From NCBI RefSeq assembly GCF_005222805.1, contig NZ_STGC01000005.1, positions 2,437,256-2,501,255 on the forward strand: DNA of 64,000 nucleotides, read 5' to 3'. Shown one piece after another: positions 54,561 to 62,905 of this stretch; the stretch's first letter is position 1; each line of letters opens with the position of its first letter. Under the pieces are notes generated by a model. The model was not told where the DNA came from, ran no database searches, and saw nothing but the letters and a program-made list of their open reading frames with translations. Source of the DNA: Devosia sp. FKR38 (lineage in GTDB: Bacteria > Pseudomonadota > Alphaproteobacteria > Rhizobiales > Devosiaceae). The translations under genes and the position numbers were made by a program.

Positions 54561-54760
54561 AGCGACTCTCGGGACTCAAGCAATCCGGGGTGTAGTGGGG
54601 GTTTGGACCGGGCCGGGCGTCAGGACGCGGGCGAAGCGATCAACAAGCTCAAATAGCGCCTTTTGCTTAACGATGGGTTACTGTCTGATTCGTGGAATGG
54701 TTCGAGCCAGCGCTGGCAGAAACCTTAATGCGAAATGAACGAATCCGGGATTGAACACCG

Positions 54761-56089
54761 ATGAAGGCCCTGATCTCGGCCATTGAGGCCATCGACGATA
54801 TTGAGGTCTATGGTCGGGTCAAATCCGTGCAGGGCCTGCTCATCGAGATCGTCGGTCCGGTGCGCGAACTGCGGGTCGGCGGCCGGGTGCAAATCGAAAG
54901 CACCGATGGCGAGTACCTGGCGGCCGAGATCATCGGCTTCAAGGATGGTCGCGCCCTCTGCCTGCCGTTCGGCCAGCTCTCGGGCGTGCGCCTGGGCTGC
55001 AAGGCCATTTTCCAGCGCAGCGATGGCGCCGCCTTCCCCTCCGAGGCCTGGCTGGGCCGCGTGATCAATGCGGTGGGCGAGCCCATTGATGGCAAGGGCC
55101 CGCTCGAGCGCGGCGCCACCGCTTATCCGCTGCGCCAGAATCCCCTTCTCGCGCATGACCGCGTGAGGGTGGGCGAGCCACTCGATCTGGGCGTGCGGTG
55201 CCTCAACACCTTTACTACCGTCTGCGAAGGCCAGCGCCTGGGCATCTTCGCCGGCTCGGGCGTCGGCAAGTCGGTGCTCATGAGCATGCTGGCCCGCAAC
55301 ACCAATGTCGACGTCGCCGTCATCGGCCTGATCGGCGAACGCGGCCGCGAAGTGCATGAGTTCATCCAGGAATATCTGGGTGAAGAAGGCCTCGCCAATG
55401 CCGTGGTGGTGGTTGCCACCTCCGATGAGGCGGCCCTGATGCGCCGGCAGGCCGCCTATATGAGTCTGACGCTCTCGGAGTTTTTCCGCGACCAGGGCAA
55501 GCGCGTGCTTTGCATGATGGATAGTCTGACCCGCTTTGCCATGGCCCAGCGCGAGATCGGCCTGGCCATTGGCGAACCGCCCACGGCCAAGGGCTACCCC
55601 CCTACGGTCTTCACAGAATTACCACGATTGTTGGAACGGGCCGGTCCAGGCACACCCACAACCGGTTCTGTTACCGGACTCTTTACCGTTTTGGTTGAAG
55701 GTGATGATCACAACGAGCCCATTGCGGACGCCGTGCGCGGCATTCTGGATGGGCACATTGTGATGGAGCGCGGAATTGCCGAGCGGGGACGCTACCCCGC
55801 CGTCAACGTGCTCCGGTCCATCTCGCGCACCATGCCAGGGTGTGTACCGGTCAGTTTCAGACCGGTCCTGGCCAAGGCGCGGGAGCTCATGTCGATCTAT
55901 TCCGACATGGAGGAGCTGATCCGGCTGGGGGCTTACCGGAAAGGGTCAGATCCGAAAGTGGACCGCGCGATCGCTATCAACCCGGCGCTGGAGGCTTTTC
56001 TCAGCCAGGACCGGGAGGAGACGACGACAGTGGCGGAGGGCTATCAGATGCTCGAGGCCATTATCGCTGAAGCGGGCGCGGCAGACTGA
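54761..56089 (+). CDS. fliI: Flagellum-specific ATPase FliI
   Basis: FliI powers and orders flagellar protein export. The 442-residue protein has Walker [14 protein letters not shown] near residue 168, Walker B-like [19 protein letters not shown] and the hexamer-type motif [14 protein letters not shown]. Length and layout match the F1-like family. The last ~160 codons, from about 55600, use noticeably different synonymous codons (more CGG, GGG, AGA, CCA, ACA) than the first part and the neighbours. It is followed by fliJ after 52 bp. Confidence 0.96.
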   Translation: MKALISAIEAIDDIEVYGRVKSVQGLLIEIVGPVRELRVGGRVQIESTDGEYLAAEIIGFKDGRALCLPFGQLSGVRLGCKAIFQRSDGAAFPSEAWLGRVINAVGEPIDGKGPLERGATAYPLRQNPLLAHDRVRVGEPLDLGVRCLNTFTTVCEGQRLGIFAGSGVGKSVLMSMLARNTNVDVAVIGLIGERGREVHEFIQEYLGEEGLANAVVVVATSDEAALMRRQAAYMSLTLSEFFRDQGKRVLCMMDSLTRFAMAQREIGLAIGEPPTAKGYPPTVFTELPRLLERAGPGTPTTGSVTGLFTVLVEGDDHNEPIADAVRGILDGHIVMERGIAERGRYPAVNVLRSISRTMPGCVPVSFRPVLAKARELMSIYSDMEELIRLGAYRKGSDPKVDRAIAINPALEAFLSQDREETTTVAEGYQMLEAIIAEAGAAD

Positions 56090-56141
56090 TGGGGCTGAGT
56101 ATCGGCCCCGGAACTGACTTGGTGTGTAAGGAGTACAGGTC

Positions 56142-56555
56142 TTGAAATCGCGCAGCGAGAGCCTCATACGGCTCAAGAAGTTTCAAGTGGACGAGAAGCG
56201 CCGCCAGGTAGCGCAGATCGAGATGATGGTGAACGATTTCGTGCGCATGGCGTCCGAACTCGACCAGCAGATCGAGATCGAGCACACCAAGACCGGCATT
56301 TCCGACATTGCCCATTTCGCCTATTCAACTTTTGCCAAGGCTGCCCTGAGCCGCCGCGACAACCTGTTGGCCTCGGCCAGCGACATGCGCGGCAAGCTCG
56401 AAGCTGCCCAGGATGCCCTGGCCGAAGCCCTCGAAGACCTCAAAAAGGTCGAACTGCTCGACCAGCGCGAACACCAGCGCGAGGCTGCCGAGCAGCTCAA
56501 GGCCGAACAGGCCGAATATGACGAGATAGGGCGCCTGCGCTTCCGCACGCAGTAA
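56142..56555 (+). CDS. fliJ: Flagellar export chaperone FliJ
   Basis: FliJ is a coiled-coil component of the flagellar export apparatus that associates with FliI and FlhA. The 137-residue protein is almost entirely helical: RLKKFQVDEKRRQVAQIEMM at the start and ALAEALEDLKKVELLDQREH later. It starts at a TTG (56142) behind the strong ribosome site AAGGAG at 8-base spacing. Position after fliI supports the call, since FliJ sequences are weakly conserved. Confidence 0.85.
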   Translation: MKSRSESLIRLKKFQVDEKRRQVAQIEMMVNDFVRMASELDQQIEIEHTKTGISDIAHFAYSTFAKAALSRRDNLLASASDMRGKLEAAQDALAEALEDLKKVELLDQREHQREAAEQLKAEQAEYDEIGRLRFRTQ

Positions 56556-56577
56556 TCGCTGAGCACCACATGTAAAC

Positions 56578-56600
56578 GGGCCCGCCAGCGCGGGCCCTTT
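56578..56600 (+). terminator. Terminator after fliJ
   Basis: An 8-bp perfect stem GGGCCCGC / GCGGGCCC with a 4-nt loop is followed by only TTT, 22 bp after the fliJ stop. It also separates the convergent thiamine pyrophosphokinase gene. Confidence 0.65.
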
Positions 56601-56606
56601 GGCATG

Positions 56607-57320
56607 TCATGCGCCCGGCGGACTGACTCCCGCCACCGCCACAAGGTCCCACAGCCGCTCCTTGCCCAGAATCAGCAACCAGGGCGTATCATCGCGCGGC
56701 ACGATCTCAACGCGGCCGCCTGTGCCCTCGTTGGACGTCCCGAGCAGCCCGCCCGGCTCCAGCGTCAGCCCATCCACCGGATAATAGAGCCCGCTCGAGC
56801 GTACAAATCCGACGGGCAGCAGCGGGTGGATCGAGATTCGCTCACGCGCCGCAGCGTCAAACGCCACCGGTCCCACCACGGCCAGTGCCACGTCCACCTC
56901 GTCCACCACCAGCAGCCGCCGCTTGGGCGCAAACTGCAATACCGCGCTCAGCGCCGCCAGCGTGTGATCGAGGCGCTTGCCCGTCATGCCCACAGCCAGC
57001 GTCACCGGCGCGCTGGTCGAATAGAGCGCCTTTTGGAAATCGGTCGTCACCTGTTCGGGGATATGGATCACCCGTGTGCGCCCATCCCAGCCGGCCCGGT
57101 CCCGCAGCGAATCAAGGTCGCCGATGATAGCCGCCGGCACCAGCCCCGCATCGCCAATGGCGTCCCCGCCGCCGTCGGCGCCCACCAGGGCCACCCCATG
57201 CGCGACCAAGCTACGCAGCAGGGCGGGGTCGACGGCCCCGCCGCCCACAATGGCCATGGGCCCGTCAAAGGCGACGAATGGCGCATCCGCCGATGGTACG
57301 GAAGTGTCTTGCACTGTCAC
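56607..57320 (-). CDS. thiN: Thiamine pyrophosphokinase
   Basis: This enzyme converts thiamine plus ATP to thiamine diphosphate, the active cofactor. The 237-residue protein has DADGGGDA-like GADGGGDAIGDAGLVP, PAAIIGDLDSL and DFQKAL in the catalytic domain, then GMTGKRLDHTLAALS and a C-terminal thiamine-binding beta domain. The GTG at 57320 has GAGAG a few bases upstream. Starting higher would run the gene into the divergent TPP riboswitch. Its head-to-head position with the thiamine transporter operon is functionally sensible: salvage plus uptake. Confidence 0.85.
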   Translation of the reverse strand: MTVQDTSVPSADAPFVAFDGPMAIVGGGAVDPALLRSLVAHGVALVGADGGGDAIGDAGLVPAAIIGDLDSLRDRAGWDGRTRVIHIPEQVTTDFQKALYSTSAPVTLAVGMTGKRLDHTLAALSAVLQFAPKRRLLVVDEVDVALAVVGPVAFDAAARERISIHPLLPVGFVRSSGLYYPVDGLTLEPGGLLGTSNEGTGGRVEIVPRDDTPWLLILGKERLWDLVAVAGVSPPGA

Positions 57321-57342
57321 AAAGCTCTCATTAAGTGTGGGG

Positions 57343-57431
57343 TGTCTCGCTGGGGTGTTCCGGACTTTCCGGAGCTGAGAGTTACCCATTGAACCTGAAC
57401 CAGGTCATGCTGGCGGAGGAAGTTCGAGATG
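57343..57431 (+). ncRNA. TPP riboswitch (THI element)
   Basis: The consensus blocks are visible: GGGGTG, CTGAGA and ACCC, then TGAACCTGA, an ATGCTGGC loop region and GCGGAGGA. Terminal stem P1 pairs TCTCG (57345-57349) with CGAGA (57425-57429). Immediately downstream, CGAGATG can instead pair with the CATCTCG centred near 57442, and CCCTTC (57471-57476) can pair with GAAGGG (57496-57501), the thiB ribosome site. This layout supports ligand-dependent blocking of translation of thiB-thiP-thiQ. Confidence 0.92.
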
Positions 57432-57508
57432 GCAAGGGCATCTCGTATTGCCGCGCCATTGACACACGTCCCCTTCTTTCATGGCCGCAACCGACGAAGG
57501 GATGACCC

Positions 57509-58513
57509 ATGGTCAAGTCCACCCGCCTCGTTGCTGCGGTCCTATTTGGACTGTTCGCGGCGCCTGTTTCCGCCCAGGAAACGCCTACGCTCACCATCTA
57601 CACCTATGACGGCTTTGCCGCCGAATGGGGCCCCGGCCCGGGCCTCAAGGCCGGCTTTGAGGCCACGTGCGGCTGCACCGTGCAGTGGATCGCGGCCGAC
57701 AGCTCGATCGGCACGCTGCGCCGCGTGCAGCTCGAGGGCGACACCACCCCGGCCGATTTGATCGTCGGTCTTGATACCGCCATCGCCGGCGAGGCCCGCG
57801 ACACCGGCCTGTTCGCCGACCACGGCCTTGACCTCTCCGGTCTCAGCCTGCCCGAGCCCTGGACCGACGCCCAGTTCGTGCCCTTCGACTATGCCCATTT
57901 TGCCTTTGTCTATGACAGCGACACGGTCAACACGCCGCCGAAATCCTTCGAGGAGCTGATTGCCCTGCCAGCCGATTTCAAGATTGCCATTCAGGATCCG
58001 CGCTCGGCAACGCCCGGCCTGGGCCTGGTGCTCTGGGTCAAGGCCGCCTATGGCGATCGCGCCGCCCAAATCTGGGCCGGCCTCAAGCCGCATATCCTCA
58101 CGGTCACCCGTGAATGGAGCGAGAGCTACAACCTCTTCCTCACCGGCGAAGCCGATATGGCGCTGAGCTACACCACCTCGCCGGCCTATCACATCATCTC
58201 CGAGAACGATCAGACCATCCATGCTGCCCTGTTCGACGAGGGCCATCTGGCCCAGACCGAAGTGGCCGGTATTCTCAAATCGTCCAAGCATCAGGATCTG
58301 GCCCGGCAATTCCTCGCCTATATGACCTCGGCCGAGGGCCAGAAGATCATCCCGACCACCAATTGGATGCTGCCGGTGACCAATCTGGGCGACCAGCTCG
58401 ACCCCACCTTCGCCACCCTGCCGCAGCCGGCCAAGACCTTGATGCTCACCGATGCCGAAATCGAGGCCAACAGCCAGGCCTTGATCGACGAAATGCTGCA
58501 GGCCATCCAGTAG
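57509..58513 (+). CDS. thiB: Thiamine ABC transporter substrate-binding protein ThiB
   Basis: Periplasmic binding protein for thiamine and its phosphates, 334 residues. A signal peptide (VAAVLFGLFAAPVSA, ~residues 8-22) precedes the mature protein. Family marks include LTIYTYDGFAAEWGPG, IVGLDTAIAGEA, WVKAAYGDRAAQIWAGLKP and SYTTSPAYHII, matching ThiB/TbpA. The ATG at 57509 lies behind a ribosome site that the TPP riboswitch can sequester. It is the first gene of thiB-thiP-thiQ. Confidence 0.94.
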   Translation: MVKSTRLVAAVLFGLFAAPVSAQETPTLTIYTYDGFAAEWGPGPGLKAGFEATCGCTVQWIAADSSIGTLRRVQLEGDTTPADLIVGLDTAIAGEARDTGLFADHGLDLSGLSLPEPWTDAQFVPFDYAHFAFVYDSDTVNTPPKSFEELIALPADFKIAIQDPRSATPGLGLVLWVKAAYGDRAAQIWAGLKPHILTVTREWSESYNLFLTGEADMALSYTTSPAYHIISENDQTIHAALFDEGHLAQTEVAGILKSSKHQDLARQFLAYMTSAEGQKIIPTTNWMLPVTNLGDQLDPTFATLPQPAKTLMLTDAEIEANSQALIDEMLQAIQ

Positions 58514-58600
58514 CCGCAGCTTGACGGCACCGCGCGCTGCGGCACCTATCCTGCGCCCTGCCGGATGGGGCGCCGCAGCATCGTCCAGATTGGGAACGCC

Positions 58601-60211
58601 ATGCCCGCCAAACTAACGGCCACCACCCTGCCCCCGCGCCCGCTTCGCACGGCCACAGCCACGCTGCTGGCCCTGGCCATTGCTGGTCTAGTGGCCCTGG
58701 TGCTCTGGTCCATCCTCGCCGCCGCAGGCGCCTCCACGGGCAGCGCCAGCCGCGTCGATATCCCCCATCTGCTGCGCATGACGTCCATCCAGGCCGGGCT
58801 CACCACCGTACTCTCGCTGGCCGTCGGCGTGGCGCTGGCCTGGTCGCTCAACCGCCTGCGCTTCCCCGGCCGCGATCTGGTCGTGGGCCTGTTTGCCTCG
58901 GCCATCGTCACCCCCGGCATGGTGGTGGCCTTTGGCCTCCTCTCCATCTGGGGCCGCAATGGCTGGATCAACCAGATCAGCCAGGCCCTCTTTGGCCAGC
59001 CCATCGGCAATCCGGCTTTCGGGCTCACCGGCATCCTCTTTGCCCATGTCATTCTCGACGGCGCATTCGCCGCCCGCATCCTGCTGGCCCGCCTCGATGC
59101 CAACGCGCCCGATAGCCTCAAGACGGGCCAGTCGCTGGGCCTCTCGGCCTGGCAGCGCTTCGCCATTCTCGATTGGCCCGCCATGCGCGGCAGCATGCCG
59201 GGGCTGGCGGCCATTATCTTCCTCCTCGCCTTCACCAGCTTTCCCATTGTCCTGCTGCTCGGCGGCGGCCCGGCCAACCAGACCCTGGAAGTCGCCATCT
59301 ACGCCGCTGTGCGACAGGATTTCGATCTGCTGGGCGCCGTGCATCTGGCGCTGACGCAGATCGCGGTGTGCTCGGGCGTGATCCTCATCGCCGCGGCCTT
59401 CGCGCCGGTTCCCGCCAGCTTCGGCGCCTCGGTGGCGCCAAGCTGGCGCGACGGCGCCACCGCGCGCCTGCTGCAAGTCCTGGTGCTGCTGCTCAGCACC
59501 ATCGGCTTCGGCCTGCCGCTGGCCGCCGTTCTGGTCGATGGCGTCACCGCCGGTTTCAGCGCCGTTCTGACCCAGCCCGCCTTCTGGTGGGCCGGCCTCA
59601 GCAGCCTCCTCATCGGCAGCGCTTCGGCCTTGCTGACCCTGCTGCTGGCCCTGGGCCTGGCTCTGGGGCGCGCCGCCACGCCCCATGCCCCCATCCGCAC
59701 GCTGCTCGGCGTGCCGGCCTTCGCCTATCTCGCCGTCCCCGCCGTGGTGCTCTCGCTGGGCTTTTTCCTGCTGGTGCGCAGCCTGGGCCTTGCTCCAGCC
59801 GCAGCCGCACCGGCCGTGGTTATCCTGGGCAACAGCCTGCTGGCCCTGCCCTTTGCCATGGCCACGCTCGGCCCGCCGCTGCAGGCCATTGCTGCCACCC
59901 GCGGCAAGTTGGTGCGCACACTCGGCCTCTCCGGCTGGCGCCAGTTCACCGCCGTCGAGTATCCCCTCCTCGGCCGCGACATCGGCGTCATGCTCGCCCT
60001 CGCCTTCTGCTTCTCGCTGGGTGACTTGGGCGTCATCGCCCTGTTTGGCACTCAGGACTTCCAGACGCTGCCGCTGCTGATGTTCCGCGCCCTGGGCAGC
60101 TATCGCGGCAATGATGCCGCCGCCATTGCCGCCGTCCTGTTGGTCGGCACCGTGCTGGCCTTTGTCGGCCTGCCCAAGCTCTTTGAGAGGATTGCCAATG
60201 CTGCGCGTTGA
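58601..60211 (+). CDS. thiP: Thiamine ABC transporter permease ThiP
   Basis: A double-length inner-membrane permease, 536 residues with ~12 hydrophobic helices and two BPD_transp_1 modules. The EAA-like loops are visible around SLKTGQSLGLSAWQRFAILD and TRGKLVRTLGLSGWRQFTAV. ThiP is typically a fused dimer, as seen here. The ATG at 58601 has GGGA six bases upstream; an ATG at 58565 is in frame. The end overlaps thiQ by 14 bp. Confidence 0.93.
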   Translation: MPAKLTATTLPPRPLRTATATLLALAIAGLVALVLWSILAAAGASTGSASRVDIPHLLRMTSIQAGLTTVLSLAVGVALAWSLNRLRFPGRDLVVGLFASAIVTPGMVVAFGLLSIWGRNGWINQISQALFGQPIGNPAFGLTGILFAHVILDGAFAARILLARLDANAPDSLKTGQSLGLSAWQRFAILDWPAMRGSMPGLAAIIFLLAFTSFPIVLLLGGGPANQTLEVAIYAAVRQDFDLLGAVHLALTQIAVCSGVILIAAAFAPVPASFGASVAPSWRDGATARLLQVLVLLLSTIGFGLPLAAVLVDGVTAGFSAVLTQPAFWWAGLSSLLIGSASALLTLLLALGLALGRAATPHAPIRTLLGVPAFAYLAVPAVVLSLGFFLLVRSLGLAPAAAAPAVVILGNSLLALPFAMATLGPPLQAIAATRGKLVRTLGLSGWRQFTAVEYPLLGRDIGVMLALAFCFSLGDLGVIALFGTQDFQTLPLLMFRALGSYRGNDAAAIAAVLLVGTVLAFVGLPKLFERIANAAR

Positions 60212-60836
60212 CGAGTTGACCTTTGCCCATCCCGGACAGGCAAGGCCCTATGTCTTCAGCATGTCAGCAGCGCCCGGCGAGATCACCGCGGTCTCCGGCG
60301 CCAGCGGCGCCGGCAAATCCACCCTGCTCGATCTGCTGGCCGGCTTCCTGATCCCCGCCACAGGGACCATGACCCTGGATGGCCGCGACCTGCTGCCCCT
60401 GGCGCCCGAAGACCGCCCTGTCTCGCTGCTGCTGCAGGCGCAAAGCCTGTTCGAGCATCTGCGCACCGATAGCAATGTCCGCCTCGGCCTGCCGGCCCGC
60501 ACGCCACGCCACGAGGCAGATCAGAAGGTGAAGGCCGCGCTGGCGGATGTGGGTCTGGTTGGTCTCGATAGTCAGCGCGCGTCGACGCTCTCGGGCGGAC
60601 AGAAACAGCGCGCAGCACTGGCCCGCACGCTGTTGCGCAACCGACCGATCCTGCTGCTCGATGAGCCCTTTTCAGCGCTGGACGACGCCACGCGCACGAC
60701 GATCCGCGATCTGGTACTGCAACTGACCCGGGAAAGGGGGTGGCATACCATCCTCGTCAGCCACCACGCAGACGACATCACTGCCATCGCCAGCCAGCGC
60801 TATGTCATTGCCGATGGGCAGTTGATCGCGGTCTAG
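60198..60836 (+). CDS. thiQ: Thiamine ABC transporter ATP-binding protein ThiQ
   Basis: ATPase of the thiamine importer, 212 residues and short like other ThiQ proteins. Walker A is GASGAGKSTLLDLLAGF, the Q-loop is LLLQAQSLFEHL, the signature is TLSGGQKQRAALARTL, Walker B is ILLLDEPFSALDDATR and the switch His is in VSHHADD. The ATG at 60198 lies 14 bp before the thiP stop. It is the last gene of the riboswitch-controlled operon and converges with the proline-rich membrane protein gene 8 bp away. Confidence 0.94.
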   Translation: MLRVDELTFAHPGQARPYVFSMSAAPGEITAVSGASGAGKSTLLDLLAGFLIPATGTMTLDGRDLLPLAPEDRPVSLLLQAQSLFEHLRTDSNVRLGLPARTPRHEADQKVKAALADVGLVGLDSQRASTLSGGQKQRAALARTLLRNRPILLLDEPFSALDDATRTTIRDLVLQLTRERGWHTILVSHHADDITAIASQRYVIADGQLIAV

Positions 60837-60844
60837 CCGCGATC

Positions 60845-62857
60845 TTATTTGGCCCAGGTGTCGAAGACCTTCTTGAACAGCGCCTGCGCGTCATCATCCT
60901 TTTCGATGGTGACAATGGCATTGCGGCCCGTGCCATAGACCACGGCCAGGTCGATCCACTTGCGGCTCTCCAGCAGATCCTTGTTGGTGGCCGCATCGTC
61001 CGGCGCCGCGCTGAGCGCGAATAGGAACGAATTGCCCACCACGCGCGCCGAAGCGCCCACCAGCGGCGTACCGGCCACCAGTTCCTGGTTCTTGAGCAAC
61101 ACACCGGGCAGATTGGCAATCGTGCCGCCGATGAAGCTGTCACTGACCTCGAAATCCACTTCCATCAGATGGCTCGCCGGCAGGCTGGGATCTGAGTTCT
61201 TGCGGATTGTGATGTTGACGCCCAGATTGCGCGCCGGAATGCTGGCATGCGCGATCAGCGTCGGCAGGTTGAGCTCATCAACGCCCTCGCTCCACTCCAC
61301 CGTGCCCGAGAACGGTACGGCACCGGTGGTACCGGTCGAGCTGGCTTCCAGCAACAGCGACTGGCTGCCCGCCAGCACGGCCGGATCGACCGAGGCGGCC
61401 GGGTCATTGGCAGCAACTGTCGTTGCGTCCTGGCCGGGCAAGCGCTCCTCACCCTTGCCGTCTGCACTGCCGATCGAGGGCAGCACGGTCTCATTGCCCG
61501 TAGGCACAACCGGTTCCGGCGTCGGCTCCAGCCGCGTATCCGGCTCCAGACCTTCGAGCGTCGTGGCCGGCCCCGTTACGGTAGCAGTCGCCGTATTGCC
61601 CGGCGTTGCAGCAGAATCGGTCGCCACTGTCTCTGCCGGGGCAGGATCAAGCGTTGGTGTGGTGACCGTTGTCGCAGCTTCCGCCGGCACAGCCTGCGCC
61701 TGGCTGAACATCTGGTCCACCGGAATATAGCCTTCGCGCCAGGCCCACAGGCCAGCCCCACTCACACCGACCAGCAGGACGGCAAAGACGACCAGGAAAA
61801 TCGTCAGGCCTGAAATCGAGCGCGACTCACCTGCGGCGGCGAAGCCACTGTCGTCGTCGTCCTCGACCCGGGCAGCGGTCCCTTTGTCGATCTCGGCCGT
61901 ATTTGCCGCAGTGAGCACAACGCTCGGCTCACCGCGCGCTTCGCGATCCAGCGTCTCGATGGCGCGTTCAATGGCGCCCTCGGCTTCGGCCGTATCGGGC
62001 TCGACAATCTCGAGTTCGACTTCGCGGATCGCCGAGAGGGCGGGCACAACGGCGGCCGCCGCCGGCATCGACGAGCCGATATGGCGCGGCGCGGCTGGCT
62101 CGATTCGGGGCGGCACCCGCAGTGGCTCAGCCGATGCGGCCGGCGCCAGGGGCGAGGCGCTGCGGCGCGGCTCGAACGGGGTCGGACGATTGGCAATATC
62201 GAGCGGACGGACATTGGACGCCGGCAGAACCGGCTCGGGCCGCGGCACAACGGGTGCCACGCGAGGCTCGGCAGCCTTGGCAGGCGTATCGACCGTTGCG
62301 ACCTTGGCGCCGCCGGCACTGGCCGCCTGCTCGATGATTTCTTCGATCGACATTGCCGATGTCGGCTTGGGACCTTCGGCTGCTGGCGCGGGTGGTGCCA
62401 CCACAGGCTCGGCAGCCGCCACGGGCACCGGCTCGGGCTTGCGCGGTTCAAATGACCGCGGCTCCAAGGGCTTAGACTCGGTCGGGCGCGATTCAAACGG
62501 CCGCGGCTCCACCGGCTTCGGCTCGCTGGCACGGGGCTCAGGGCTTGGTGGCGGCGGGGTGGGCGTGAAAGCCGGACGGGGCTCGGCCGGACGGGGCTCG
62601 GCCGGACGCGGCGAAAGCGACGCCTCCCGGCCCAGCATGATCACGGCCTCGCTGGCCTCTTGCTCAACCTGGCGAATGCAATCTTCAAGCTGCAGCCTGT
62701 GCTGGGTGATATCGCGCGCCGGCAATGGGGGCGTGATCGCACGCAACTGGCCGACCAGTGCGGAACGCGCCTTCTCGTAGACCGCCCGGCGGGCGGCCCC
62801 ATTATTCTCCGGCAGCGCCGAGATGGCCCGGCGCAACAGCTCTTTGTAGTCCGCCAT
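60845..62857 (-). CDS. Large proline-rich single-pass membrane protein, unknown function
   Basis: A 670-residue protein I recognise only as a Hyphomicrobiales-type hypothetical next to purA. The N-terminal ~75 residues form a conserved helical domain (MADYKELLRRAISALPENN). A long low-complexity stretch of RPxE/EPRP repeats runs to about residue 300. One membrane helix (SGLTIFLVVFAVLLVGVSG, ~355-375) is followed by an Ala/Thr/Pro-rich linker and a C-terminal globular domain (~490-670) with repeated beta-type sequence (VPFSGTVEWSEGVDELNLP). The long repeats suggest disordered spacer roles. The domain function is unknown. Confidence 0.75.
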   Translation of the reverse strand: MADYKELLRRAISALPENNGAARRAVYEKARSALVGQLRAITPPLPARDITQHRLQLEDCIRQVEQEASEAVIMLGREASLSPRPAEPRPAEPRPAFTPTPPPPSPEPRASEPKPVEPRPFESRPTESKPLEPRSFEPRKPEPVPVAAAEPVVAPPAPAAEGPKPTSAMSIEEIIEQAASAGGAKVATVDTPAKAAEPRVAPVVPRPEPVLPASNVRPLDIANRPTPFEPRRSASPLAPAASAEPLRVPPRIEPAAPRHIGSSMPAAAAVVPALSAIREVELEIVEPDTAEAEGAIERAIETLDREARGEPSVVLTAANTAEIDKGTAARVEDDDDSGFAAAGESRSISGLTIFLVVFAVLLVGVSGAGLWAWREGYIPVDQMFSQAQAVPAEAATTVTTPTLDPAPAETVATDSAATPGNTATATVTGPATTLEGLEPDTRLEPTPEPVVPTGNETVLPSIGSADGKGEERLPGQDATTVAANDPAASVDPAVLAGSQSLLLEASSTGTTGAVPFSGTVEWSEGVDELNLPTLIAHASIPARNLGVNITIRKNSDPSLPASHLMEVDFEVSDSFIGGTIANLPGVLLKNQELVAGTPLVGASARVVGNSFLFALSAAPDDAATNKDLLESRKWIDLAVVYGTGRNAIVTIEKDDDAQALFKKVFDTWAK

Positions 62858-62905
62858 TGGTTACTTGGTACTCACGATGTCCACGACGTGTTGTATCAAA
62901 AAAAC

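Noticed and set aside
54550-54738. A 62-residue open frame between ctrA and fliI
   Set aside because: It has no ribosome site, lies in regulatory DNA, shows no likeness to known proteins and has non-coding-like composition.
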